A stretch of DNA of 64,000 bases from contig JAUIRK010001043.1 of the NCBI GenBank assembly GCA_030549495.1, positions 620,001 through 684,000 of the forward strand, read 5' to 3'. A program made the translations under genes and the position numbers. Shown here piece by piece: positions 37,820-48,257 of this stretch. Origin of the DNA: Nectonema munidae. Taxonomy: Eukaryota > Nematomorpha > Nectonematoida > Nectonematidae. Under the pieces are notes generated by a model. It did no database searches. It saw only the letters and a program-made list of their open reading frames with translations, and was not told the DNA's origin. The stretch's first letter is position 1. Each line of letters begins with the position of its first letter.

Positions 37820-40772
37820 CAGACACAAATAAGGAGCACTCAAACACAGGCAGACACAAACAAGGAGCACTCAAACACAGGCAAACACCAACAGGGGGCA
37901 TTCAAACACAGGAAGGCATAAACAGGAGGCACTCAAACATGGGGCACTATAACACAGGCAGACACAAACAAGGAGCACTCAAACACAGGCAAACACCAAC
38001 AGGGGGCATTCAAACACAGGAAGGCATAAACAGGAGGCACTCAAACATGGGGCACTATAACACAGGCAGACACAAATAAGGAGCACTCAAACACAGGCAG
38101 ACACAAACAAGGAGCACTCAAACACAGGCAAACACCAACAGGGGGCATTCAAACACAGGAAGGCATAAACAGGAGGCACTCAAACATGGGGCACTATAAC
38201 ACAGGCAGACACAAACAAGGAGCACTCAAACACAGGCAGACACAAACAAGGAGCACTCAAACACAGGCAAACACCAACAGGGGGCATTCAAACACAGGAA
38301 GGCATAAACAGGAGGCACTCTAACATGGGGCACTATAACACAGGCAGACACAAATAAGGAGCACTCAAACACAGGCAGACACAAACAAGGAGCACTCAAA
38401 CACAGGCAAACACCAACAGGGGGCATTCAAACACAGGAAGGCATAAACAGGAGGCACTCAAACATGGGGCACTATAACACAGGCAGACACAAACAAGGAG
38501 CACTCAAACACAGGCAGACACAAACAAGGAGCACTCAAACACAGGCAAACACCAACAGGGGGCATTCAAACACAGGAAGGCATAAACAGGAGGGCACTCA
38601 AACATGGGGCACTATAACACAGGCAGACACAAATAAGGAGCACTCAAACACAGGCAGACACAAACAAGGAGCACTCAAACACAGGCAAACATCAACAGGG
38701 GGCATTCAAACACAGGAAGGCATAAACAGGAGGCACTCAAACATGGGGCACTATAACACAGGCAGACACAAATAAGGAGCACTCAAACACATGCAGACAC
38801 AAACAAGGAGCACTCAAACACAGGCAAACACCAACAGGGGGCATTCAAACACAGGAAGGCATAAACAGGAGGCACTCAAACATGGGGCACTATAACACAG
38901 GCAGACACAAATAAGGAGCACTCAAACACAGGCAGACACAAACAAGGAGCACTCAAACACAGGCAAACACCAACAGGGGGCATTCAAACACAGGAAGGCA
39001 TAAACAGGAGGCACTCAAACATGGGGCACTATAACACAGGCAGACACAAATAAGGAACACTCAAACACAGGCAGACACAAACAAGGAGCACTCAAACACA
39101 GGCAAACACCAACAGGGGGCATTCAAACACAGGAAGGCATAAACAGGAGGCACTCAAACATGGGGCACTATAACACAGGCAGACACAAATAAGGAGCACT
39201 CAAACACAGGCAGACACAAACAAGGAGCACTCAAACACAGGCAAACACCAACAGGGGGCATTCAAACACAGGAAGGCATAAACAGGAGGCACTCAAACAT
39301 GGGGCACTATAACACAGGCAGACACAAACAAGGAGCACTCAAACACAGGCAGACACAAACAAGGAGCACTCAAACACAGGCAAACACCAACAGGGGGCAT
39401 TCAAACACAGGAAGGCATAAACAGGAGGCACTCAAACATGGGGCACTATAACACAGGCAGACACAAACAAGGAGCACTCAAACACAGGCAGACACAAACA
39501 AGGAGCACTCAAACACAGGCAAACACCAACAGGGGGCATTCAAACACAGGAAGGCATAAACAGGAGGCACTCAAACATGGGGCACTATAACACAGGCAGA
39601 CACAAACAAAAAGCACTCAAACACAGGCAGACACAAACAAGGAGCACTCAAACACAGGCAAACACCAACAGAAGCATTCAAACACAGGAAGGCATAAACA
39701 GGAGGCACTCAAACATGGGGCACTATAACACAGGCAGACACAAACAAGGAGCACTCAAACACAGGCAGACACAAACAAGGAGCACTCAAACACAGGCAAA
39801 CACCAACAGGGGGCATTCAAACACAGGAAGGCATAAACAGGAGGCACTCAAACATGGGGCACTATAACACAGGCAGACACAAATAAGGAGCACTCAAACA
39901 CAGGCAGACACAAACAAGGAGCACTCAAACACAGGCAAACACCAACAGGGGGCATTCAAACACAGGAAGGCATAAACAGGAGGCACTCAAACATGGGGCA
40001 CTATAACACAGGCAGACACAAATAAGGAGCACTCAAACACAGGCAGACACAAACAAGGAGCACTCAAACACAGGCAAACACCAACAGGGGGCATTCAAAC
40101 ACAGAAAGGCATAAACAGGAGGCACCCAAACATGGGGCTCTATAACACAGGCAGACACAAACAAGGAGCACTCAAACACAGGCAGACACAAACAAGGAGC
40201 ACTCAAACACAGGCAAACACCAACAGGGGGCATTCAAACACAGGAAGGCATAAACAGGAGGCACTCAAACATGGGGCACTATAACACAGGCAGACACAAA
40301 CAAGGAGCACTCAAACACAGGCAGACACAAACAAGGAGCACTCAAATACAGGCAAACACCAACAGGGGGCATTCAAACACAGGAAGGCATAAACAGGAGG
40401 CACTCAAACATGGGGCACTATAACACAGGCAGACACAAATAAGGAGCACTCAAACACAGGCAGACACAAACAAGGAGCACTCAAACACAGGCAAACACCA
40501 ACAAGGGGCATTCAAACACAGGAAGGCATAAACAGGAGGCACTCAAACATGGGGCACTATAACACAGGCAGACACAAATAAGGAGCACTCAAACACAGGC
40601 AGACACAAACAAGGAACACTCAAACACAGGCAAACACCAACAGGGGGCATTCAAACACAGGAAGGCATAAACAGGAGGCACTCAAACATGGGGCACTATA
40701 ACACAGGCAGACATAAACAAGGAGTACTCAAACACAGGCAGACACAAACAAGGAGCACTCAAACACAGGCAA
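37820..40772. repeat. Large intra-array duplication, copy 2 of pair II
   Basis: Matches 34,790-37,050 with an internal offset change of 694 bp, which is five 139-bp units minus the 1-bp deletion visible in the CAACAGAAGCATTC unit near 39,667. An extra GGCACTCTAACATGG unit at about 37,790, 525 bp before the one at 38,318, shows a further nested event (four units minus one 31-mer). Confidence 0.75.
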
Positions 40773-41147
40773 ACACCAACAGGGGGCATTCAAACACAGG
40801 AAGGCATAAACAGGAGGCACTCAAACATGGGGCACTATAACACAGGCAGACACAAATAAGGAGCACTCAAACACAGGCAGACACAAACAGGGAGCACTCA
40901 AACACAGGCAAACACCAACAAGGGGCATTCAAACACAGGAAGGCATAAACAGGAGGCACTCAAACATGGGGCACTATAACACAGGCAGACACAAACAAGG
41001 AGCACTCAAACACAGGCAGACACAAACAGGGAGCACTCAAACACAGGAAGGCATAAACAGGAGGCACTCAAACATGGGGCACTATAACACAAGCAGACAC
41101 AAATAAGGAGCACTCAAACAAAAAAGGAACACTCAAACACAGGTAGG

Positions 41148-41700
41148 TTACACATAGCTTGGTGTATAATATTTAGTCAAATTTAAATCAAACAGATCAT
41201 ATACATTCCTTATAGCCCCCAATTTTTGCATTTGTCTTTTAGATAATTTTTCATCTAGTGATAACATTCCTAGAAATTCTTTCAATATATTTTTTGACAT
41301 AGCACAACCGTAAAATTGTTTAGAATCAGAAGTTTTGTATAAACTTTCAATGCTCGCCAAATTTGCCTTATGACTACCAGCTCTAATTATGATTGCGCAA
41401 CCAGTATAAAACTCGGAAATTGGAAAATCATTTACATTATTAATTTCAGCTTTTTGATTTGCGTGCAGCAAAATACTATTTACTATATTTCCAAAAAAAA
41501 ATTAATTTAAAGCTTCATACTCCAGGAGAAATTGAAGTACCAGGAACAAAATTGATTATATCTCTTGAGAGTAAACGATGAAAAAAAGGATTTGGAGACC
41601 AGTTAATATTATTTGGACAGAGATTAGATGTAGAAATATATGGGTTATTGGACTTTCCAATTATTATTATTCCAATCTTTTCATTTTCAACTTCTTCAAC
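41148..41700 (-). pseudogene. piggyBac transposase relic, N-terminal part
   Basis: Read on the minus strand from about 41,700, the translation shows an acidic start (SSEVEEVENEK) and a FVPGTSISPG stretch. It continues with the piggyBac N-terminal domain, including QFYGCAMSKNILKEFLGMLS, KRQMQKLGAIRNVYDLFDLN and LTKYYTPSYV. This is the conserved block just before the TIDEQL motif of the family, where satellite DNA replaces the rest. A stop codon lies near 41,510. It overlaps the left-hand relic (4,399-5,530) over about the last 20-30 residues but differs there (YYTPSYV against FWTPTESV). The two are therefore probably different piggyBac copies, not one split element. Confidence 0.78.
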
Positions 41701-42077
41701 TTCAGATGATGTTTTTTATTTCAAGGGACAAAAAATCTTCTTAACTTGTACAGGCTAAATCTGATGATGAAGACATGAATATCAACTCAGAAAATATAAA
41801 ATGTTTACAAGTGAAAAACAAAATCAATGAGTATTATAAAGACAAGTGAACATATGTTACATGAGCGTTTGCTAAAAATTTGTCATGTATATAAGCACTT
41901 CCTTTCCAATTGATTAAGTACATTCAGAATAAAACTTGTTCTTTTATAATAATTTGATGTTGAGTTTGTTAATTATCCCTCTTTCATTATGATAGAATTT
42001 TTCTAACCTCTATGTTTTAGTTCATTAGTAAAATTCTTTTTTTCATAGAAAAAAAAGGTTTTATAGTGTGTAAAAGG
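41701..42077. other. AT-rich DNA, nothing recognised
   Basis: May include the 5' non-coding end of the piggyBac relic; no TTAA-flanked terminus was identified. Confidence 0.4.
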
Positions 42078-42207
42078 TTTTATCATTGAAAAGGCACATT
42101 GGGCCACTTGTATCGAACTATTAGGTTAGTAGGTGTAATGCGGGATTGAACACAAGATCTTGAGTTATTTAAAGTCACTATCTAACCAACCTTACTCACA
42201 CCCCCCA
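42078..42207 (-). mobile_element. tRNA-derived SINE, copy 2
   Basis: On the minus strand GGGGTGTGAGTAAGGTTGG is followed by TTAGATAGTGAC, then a decayed B-box (TTCAATCCCGCATTAC) and the shared body CATAATAGTTCG-type sequence ending near TTCAATGATAAAAC. It is more diverged than copies 1 and 4. Confidence 0.72.
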
Positions 42208-42950
42208 TATATAATACAAGGCAAAAAATATCAACTAAAATACCAACAGTAAATTTCCGTTATTTTTATTATATATTTGGAATAAAATATATATTCTGAT
42301 AAAATGATAAACATTTATTTTAAAAACCGGTAGATGGCGTTAAAAATATAAATTTCGATTTTATGCATTATTTATTGTTGGAAACTTAATATCTTGAAAT
42401 TTTTATATAAATAAGTTAAACTCACCTTAAAGATTGATTTTTTGGTTTGCAGATTTTTTATAAAATTTCAGAAATTTGTTTCAATGTTTAGTGTGAACGG
42501 TGAACACGATTGTGTTCAAGTGGTCGGATGAGGGTTAAAGAATTTCAATATTCTTCAGTAGAGTATAAAAAAAATTTGAGACTAAAAGTAAAATAGATGA
42601 GATATTAAAAAAGTTCTTCTTTAAAAACTTTATTGAATTATGAATAAAAGAAATGAAAATATTTTAATGACAATAAAAATACATTTTAGGAGATACAAAC
42701 CATTGAAATTTAGATTTAGTTCTTATGAAGTTTTGAGATTACATCTTGAGATTGCTCCAAAACTTAAATAAAATAATGTAGATATAAATGCAATCACTGA
42801 TAACATGTACATATAAAAGGATTATTATAATTACCTCTCAAAACTCAATTTTGAAATTAAAATCCTTTTTAAAAAATTTATAAGTAAGAAGTTTTAACAC
42901 TACGAGTAAATTAAAAAATTACTGTATTCTTTCTAATAAATGCCAGAAGG
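42208..42950. other. AT-rich DNA, nothing recognised
   Basis: No gene or repeat supported between the SINE and the hAT-like shell. Confidence 0.4.
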
Positions 42951-43103
42951 ATATATATCAGTGGCCTAGCCAGAGCAAAGTACATGGGGGGCACAAAAAA
43001 AATTTTCCACACCACCTTCAAAACAAAATAATTTTCCACACCACCTTCAAAACATTTATAATAGATGAATAGATTTGATTTATATTTTGATAAAACATTT
43101 TTT

Positions 43104-46100
43104 TTATTGATTTAAACGATAATTTTTTACTATTAAACTTATAAAACAAATTCTAATATGGTTTTCAATGTTTTGTAAGGTATTAAGATAGGCGCGTTCT
43201 CTCTTTTTAAAGCGGTAGAGTCGCCAGTAGCCATATAGAGCCGCTAAATTGTTTTGTTCTAAGCTAAAACAATTGAATTCTGCGAGAATTTTCAGCAAAC
43301 ACCTTCATAAGGTCATCAAGATTAATGTTCGTTGTATAATTCCTCAAATATGATAAAATTATAAGATTTCGCTTTCGTTCATGGAGCATTGATGATCTTT
43401 GTTCAGACAAAATTTAGAGAAAAATTTGGTTCGTATGTTTTGAAAGATGGGGCATAGAAAGATGATGTGTATTGGTGTTTCTATTTCTGTGCAACCAAAA
43501 CGGCAACGTGGGTTGTGTAGATTGAATTTGTAAAAGTAAGCATAGGTTGGGCAGTGAAAAGAGAACCATCTAATTGTGTTGCGTGCGAGAAAAATGTTTT
43601 TATTATTAATCGCAAAATTGATTAGAGGAGGAGAAATGTTGAGGGATGACCAATTGTTAAGGATAGATGTGTGTGTTGAAGATTTGATGCAGGATAGAGT
43701 GTACAATGGTTAAGGTTGTGTTCGATGTTAATGTTTTGGATAATTGATCTACTATGTTGTTTTCGGTGCATGTAGAATGTCCGGGAGACCAGGTGATGGT
43801 GATGTTGAAATGTTGAGCGAGTTTGGTGACTATGCTATGACATGACAGCGGAATTTTATGATTGAGATCGTTAATGATGTTTTGAGCGTCTGTCTAAAGA
43901 TTGATATGACTAAAGTTGTGACGATATGTTTCGATGTTGTCTAATAGATGGCTGCAAGCGGCTAAAATTGCTAACGCTTTGGTTTCATAAGATGAAGTGT
44001 TGTTGTCGGTGTGAAGGACTTCGGAGAAAAAGGGGGTTAATGAGTTGGTGATAAAGAAGGCGTATGCACCAAGCATGGTGAGAGGATTTGGAACCGTCAG
44101 TAAAGATCAAAAGATTATATGATGAGTGGGGATTAGTGCGTTGCATTTTGATTAGTTTGGTAGCAATGTTTTTATGTTTGCATATGTTTAATGTGTAGGG
44201 TAATTCATCTGAAAGGTTGAAATGGAAGATGGGATGGATTTCAGATGATATGGAATAGTGAGCTAGGTTTGGTATGTACTTGGCACATATGGTTTCGTAA
44301 AATGAGAGTATAAGGGATGAAGTTGAGTAGGGTGTGGTGAAAACGTGAATGGGGCTCATGGATTTGAAAGTTTTCGAGTATAGTGTTACTAGAGTTAAGT
44401 GTAGTTTGTATAGAATTGGTAGAGTGTGTGTAAGGAGTTCAAGTTTTGAGGTAGGTGTGGTGTGATACGCGTTAGTGATTGTGAGGAGACAGGTACGGTG
44501 AATTTTATTGAGAATAATTCTAGTATTAAGCAGCTTTAGCGAGAAACCCCAGGAGAGGATACCGTATTGAATTATGGGTAAAATAATTGATGTATAAATA
44601 TATTTTGAAATTTTCGGGTTTAGTCCCCATTTGTAGGAGATGGCTTTCTTGAAGGAGAAAATGATAGGCGTGAGTTTAGTGTGTAGGTTTTTGATGTGTG
44701 CTGAGAATTTAAGGTTTGATTGAAAAATGACTCCGAGATATTTTATTTGGGTTCCTGGTGTGATTGCTGTGGATGATGGCATGACTAGGAGTTGTGGTAA
44801 GATTCTTTTCCTAGTGAAATGTATGATGTTCAGTTTACTCTGGTTAAACTGAATTTCTTATTTAGAGGCTATGGAGTTAATATTCGTCAAAAGGGTGGTA
44901 GCGTTTGTCAAATTGGTTTCCTGGTCGTCGTTGGAGAAGGTAAAGAGAATATCGTCAGAGTAGCATTGTGCGAAGTGTGAGTTGGAATTAATGTGATCTA
45001 GGAGTGGATTGATGAGGATGATCAATAAAATGTCTGAGAGGCAGCCGCCTTGGGGGTAGAGAGCGAGAGTTGTTTTATGTAAGTGTTGTTGTTGTGATGC
45101 AGGATAAGTATGCGTTTGTTGAGATAGCTTTGAATGAACTTGCTTCGGTATAAAGGGTAATTGTTTTGGATTAAATTGAATAGAATTGCGGGATGCGAAG
45201 CAGAGTTGAAAGCATTATCAATGTCGAGAAAGGTTGTTGTTGCAATTTTGCGATGGTTTAGTGTGTTTTCCAAGAAGAGAGTTAGGCGTGAGAGGGCCAT
45301 TTCAGTATTTTTGTTAGGGAGATAGGCAAATTGATTTGGATGAATGAGATTCTTTCTGCAGATGTGGTGTAGTAATCTTTTTCGTAAAATTCGTTCTAGT
45401 ACTTTGCCAAGAGACGGTAAAATCGAGATGGGGCGCCAGTTTTTAATTTCGTTGATGTTTCTGTTGGGTTTGGGGATTAGCACTAGCTTGCTAATTTTCC
45501 AAATGTTTGGAAAAAAGCTAAATTTTAGACATGCATTGTAAATATTGATGAGATGAGGTTGTAAGATATGGTATGATTTTTTGATGTGCCTGGGAGAGAT
45601 GATGTCTAGACTATGAGAGGATTTTGATTTCCTATTGTGAACTGTACGATTAAGTTCAGATTTGGTAATGGGCTGAAAAGGTATTGGTGCGTTGTGTGAG
45701 AGTTTATGCTGAACAGTTTGCCTAATAATAGTGTTCAAGGGGTTGTCTGAGTTTTCATTGTCGGATAGAAATAGTATGTTAAGGAAGTGAGGGTTGATGT
45801 GTGTGTTTGAGTTGGGAAGTAAGTGGTAAGGTAAAGAGGCGTTCTGCTTTGTATTTCTTGTTTTATTCAATAAGTTCCATGGGTTAGAGGGAGTTTGGCT
45901 ACAAAATTTGATCCATGATTTTCTTTTGGCTTGATTGATTTCATGTTTATATTTTCGCTTAAGATTGAAGTATGATACAATGGATGCGGTGGAATGTGAT
46001 TTTCTTAAAGATTTTAGGGCGTGCGTAGTTGTTTTTTGAGATGTGTGAGTTGGGAGTTCCAATAGTATGTGTTATGTCTTTTGTGATCTGGGTGGTTAGG

Positions 46101-46937
46101 GGTGGATGCTTGAATGCATGATGATATGGTTTTGTTGATAAATGTTGCGGATGCTTCAATATTTGGGATTGAGTTGGTGTCGTTTAAATTGAGTTCTAGT
46201 TTATGAAGGTATGATGTCCAAAAAATTTGAGTGGTTGGAAAATTTTTTCTATGTTTTGAATGAGTTGGCTGCAGATGAAGTTGGAAAGTAATGTAACAGT
46301 GATCTGATGCGGAAGGAGTGTTTGATATCTGCCAGTTATGGATGAGGTTGATTGAGTGGAATGAAGTTATTGTGAGGTCAATGTGTGATTTGTATAGTTT
46401 GTTTTGGTTTAGCTTCATATAGGTAGGATCTTTACTGTTATCAGCAAGAATAAGGTTATTTGAGGCAATAAAATTTTCAGCTTGCGTCGCGCGATAGTTT
46501 GATTTGGTATCCCATAGAAAGGTTCTGGCGTTTAAATCGGCTGATATAATCACGTGCTTATTTACATGTGATATGGATGTAATTGTGTGAAAGTTATTGA
46601 TAAACTTCTCTGATAATAGAAGATTAGAAGACGGTGGGGAGTAGAGTGAGCAGAATAAAAGGGGTAGTGGCTTAGTATGAATGAGAGTAAATATGTAATT
46701 GGATTCAGCGTGTTGGTATAATGGTGTGTTGTAAATTGAGGATTTGATTAGAATACAGGTAGAGTATTCGTTTAGTGGGGGAACATGTAGAAGCGTGTAA
46801 TTGCATGTGTATTGGGGAATATGTGGATAAGGCTCCTTTATGGAAATGATATCATACTTATATGAAGTTAGTATATTGTAGAGGTTGAGCCATGCGTTTC
46901 TTGAATGGTTGAGGTTAATGTGGAGAAAGTTTAGCAT
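43104..46937 (-). pseudogene. LINE ORF2, endonuclease-RT-RNase H
   Basis: Endonuclease (46,937-46,014): LHINLNHSRNAWLNL, SIKEPY with the catalytic Glu, ISADLNARTFLWDT, SHIDLTITSF and SASDHCYITF. RT: LVLIPKPNRN, NWRPISILPSLGKVLERIL, NQFAYLPNKNTEMAL, TTFLDIDNAFNSAS, then GGCLSDILLIILINPLLDHI and the active-site box CYSDDILF. Thumb: GTQIKYLGVIF. RNase H: IFTDGSK, YETKALAILAA, WSPGHST. The tail has a CRFGCTEIETPIHIIFLCP finger. Frameshifts are seen near 46,040 (endonuclease-RT linker), 45,036 (a C run before GGCLSD), 44,060 and about 43,700. Stops lie near 44,864 and 43,897. YSDD replaces the more usual FADD/YADD. Confidence 0.88.
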
Positions 46938-48003
46938 ATGAATTTAGATATGGTGTAGTTATGGATTGAGTTTATGTGGTTTTGATGATTAATGTAGTGA
47001 GCGCACTGAGAAGATGTTGCGGAGTGAGGAAGGTGACAGTTGAAGCAAGAAAGTTTTGAGGTGTCTGGGGCATGTATGCAGGAGATGATAGAGTGGCCAC
47101 GGTGCCCGCAGTGTGCGCAGTTTGGTTCTGTGGAATTGCATTTCAGTGAAGCATGTCCATATTTGAGGCAGTTATTGCATTGTTTGGGTTTTGGTTTGAA
47201 AATATGTGTGGTGAGCAGATAGTTGTCGAGAAAGATTTTTGGTTGGTCAGTAAGAAAGTTAAAAATTTGTGGGTTGGATGGTTCTAGTAAGGCAGTGTAG
47301 GAGTATAAACCTTGTTTTCCTAATTGAATAGGATTGATTAGAGAGCCAATGGAAAGGATGTTTGGGTTTTGTTGAGAGATGATATTGCTAAGGTTCAAGA
47401 GTGGTATACTATTTGGAATGCTTCGGATGATAAGTTTAGGTTTTTGAGTAGTAATATTTTCTGCTATCATTCCTTTTTTGGTGAGTTGTGTTTGTGCATG
47501 TTTTTTTTTGTTGTGGGTTATCGAATTAAAAATATATGGTGCCAGAGTGTGATGATCGTGTTTTGGTGATGGTGTAGTTATTTTGTGAGGTTTCAAGATT
47601 TTTGATTGTAGTTTGTTTATGAGAAGCTTTTTCTTTTCTAGTAGTTATGGAGGTGGGGGCAATATTTTATGGTGAGATCAAGCTCTAAAAATGATTTAGT
47701 TTGTTTGGGTTTGGTGGGGGAGGTGGTGTTAACCAGTGAGGTGGTAGATTCTTGAGTGTTGTCTAGTGAGTGATTTGATGAGATGTTAGCGTAAATAGGT
47801 TTTGAGTTTATGGACTTTGATATGGATTGTTCAAAAGTTTTGAGATAGTGTAATGAAATATTGTATTTTAGGTCATTAAAAAGTGTTAGATCTTGAGACA
47901 GCGATGTGGTTGAAATGAAATTGTTAAAGAGTTGGTCTAGGGAATCTGTAGATGGTGCATGTTGTGAGTTGGGTTCGGTTCGGGGTCTTTTATTGGTAGT
48001 CAT
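46931..48003 (-). pseudogene. LINE ORF1, gag-like zinc-knuckle protein
   Basis: It starts MTTNKRPRTEPNSQ at 48,003. The N-terminal 120 residues are Ser/Thr/Asn-rich, and a frameshift lies near 47,600-47,640. The second part, ending at 46,931, carries three knuckles. Two fit CX2CX4HX4C (CNNCLKYGHASLKC, CAHCGHRGHSIISC) and a third is variant (CFNCHLPHSATSSQC, CX2CX3HX6C). Such proteins bind element RNA in the I/R1/jockey lineages. Intact length would be about 350 residues. It is broken by one visible frameshift. Confidence 0.85.
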
Positions 48004-48257
48004 AAATATAAGAGGTTATGAGTAGAGAGTAGGTTAATGAGTGAAGTTAAATATTCAATGCAATATATCGTTAAAAAGAAAAATAAATAAATAAATATAT
48101 ATATAGTAAAGTGGAATAAAAACTTGAAGTTAATTCTAACCCTAACCATGAAATTCAAGTATAAAAAATTAAATTTTTATTTTCAAAGTACACACCAAGG
48201 TACATGGGGGGGGCATGGCCCCTCAGGCCCCAGCTTAGCTACGCCTCTGATATATAT

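Larger units (their letters stand above)
19618..41147. repeat. Homogeneous 139-bp higher-order satellite array
   Basis: About 155 near-identical units. A unit is CATGGGGCACTATAA (15 bp) plus four 31-mers. Two of these begin CACAGGCAGACACAAACAAG, one begins CACAGGCAAACACCAACAGG and one begins CACAGGAAGGCATAAACAGG. Spacing of CATGGGG is 139 bp (for example 20,048, 20,187, 20,326), with 108-bp units where one 31-mer is lost (near 20.76, 21.30, 22.50, 25.49, 31.75 and 34.70 kb). A C/T variant (CAAACAAGG or CAAATAAGG) alternates between neighbouring units in much of 20-26 kb. From the consensus I count 62 A and 9 T in 139 bases on the plus strand. The array ends against piggyBac sequence at 41,147. 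Confidence 0.95.
43060..48150 (-). mobile_element. Non-LTR retrotransposon (LINE) with RNase H, decayed
   Basis: It reads leftwards. An ORF1 with three zinc knuckles (48,003-46,931) comes first, followed by an ORF2 with AP endonuclease, reverse transcriptase, RNase H and a C-terminal Cys/His finger (46,937 to about 43,104). The combination of a knuckle-bearing ORF1, an AP endonuclease and RNase H points to the I/R1/LOA group; the clade cannot be settled by eye. ORF1 and ORF2 overlap as ATGCTAA, with the ORF2 start inside the ORF1 end. Both frames carry several frameshifts and stops. The exact 5' and 3' ends are uncertain, and no clear target duplication was found. Confidence 0.9.
42959..48249. 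mobile_element. hAT-like inverted-repeat shell enclosing a LINE
   Basis: The left end is CAGTGGCCTAGCCAGAGC and the right end, read on the other strand, CAGAGGCGTAGCTAAGC. Both are flanked by ATATATAT (42,951-42,958 and 48,250-48,257), an 8-bp match that is weak evidence because the context is (AT)n. Sequence just inside each end resembles the 199-bp MITE at 1,843: GGGGGGCACAAAA on the left, and GGTACATGGG with CATGGCCCCTCAGGCCCCAG on the right. The simplest reading is a short MITE later split by insertion of the LINE at about 43,060-48,150. A 24-bp direct duplication starting ATTTTCCACACCACC lies at about 43,003-43,056. Confidence 0.6.

Noticed and set aside
19101-41147. Array mistaken for CRISPR-like repeats and spacers
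   Set aside because: The repeats are contiguous, with no unique spacers and no cas genes, in a eukaryotic context.
5611-41147. Calling the array a centromere
   Set aside because: Hierarchical structure fits, but nothing in the sequence alone shows kinetochore association; left as a possibility only.
45344-45541. Plus-strand frame inside the LINE
   Set aside because: Antisense shadow of the reverse transcriptase coding frame.
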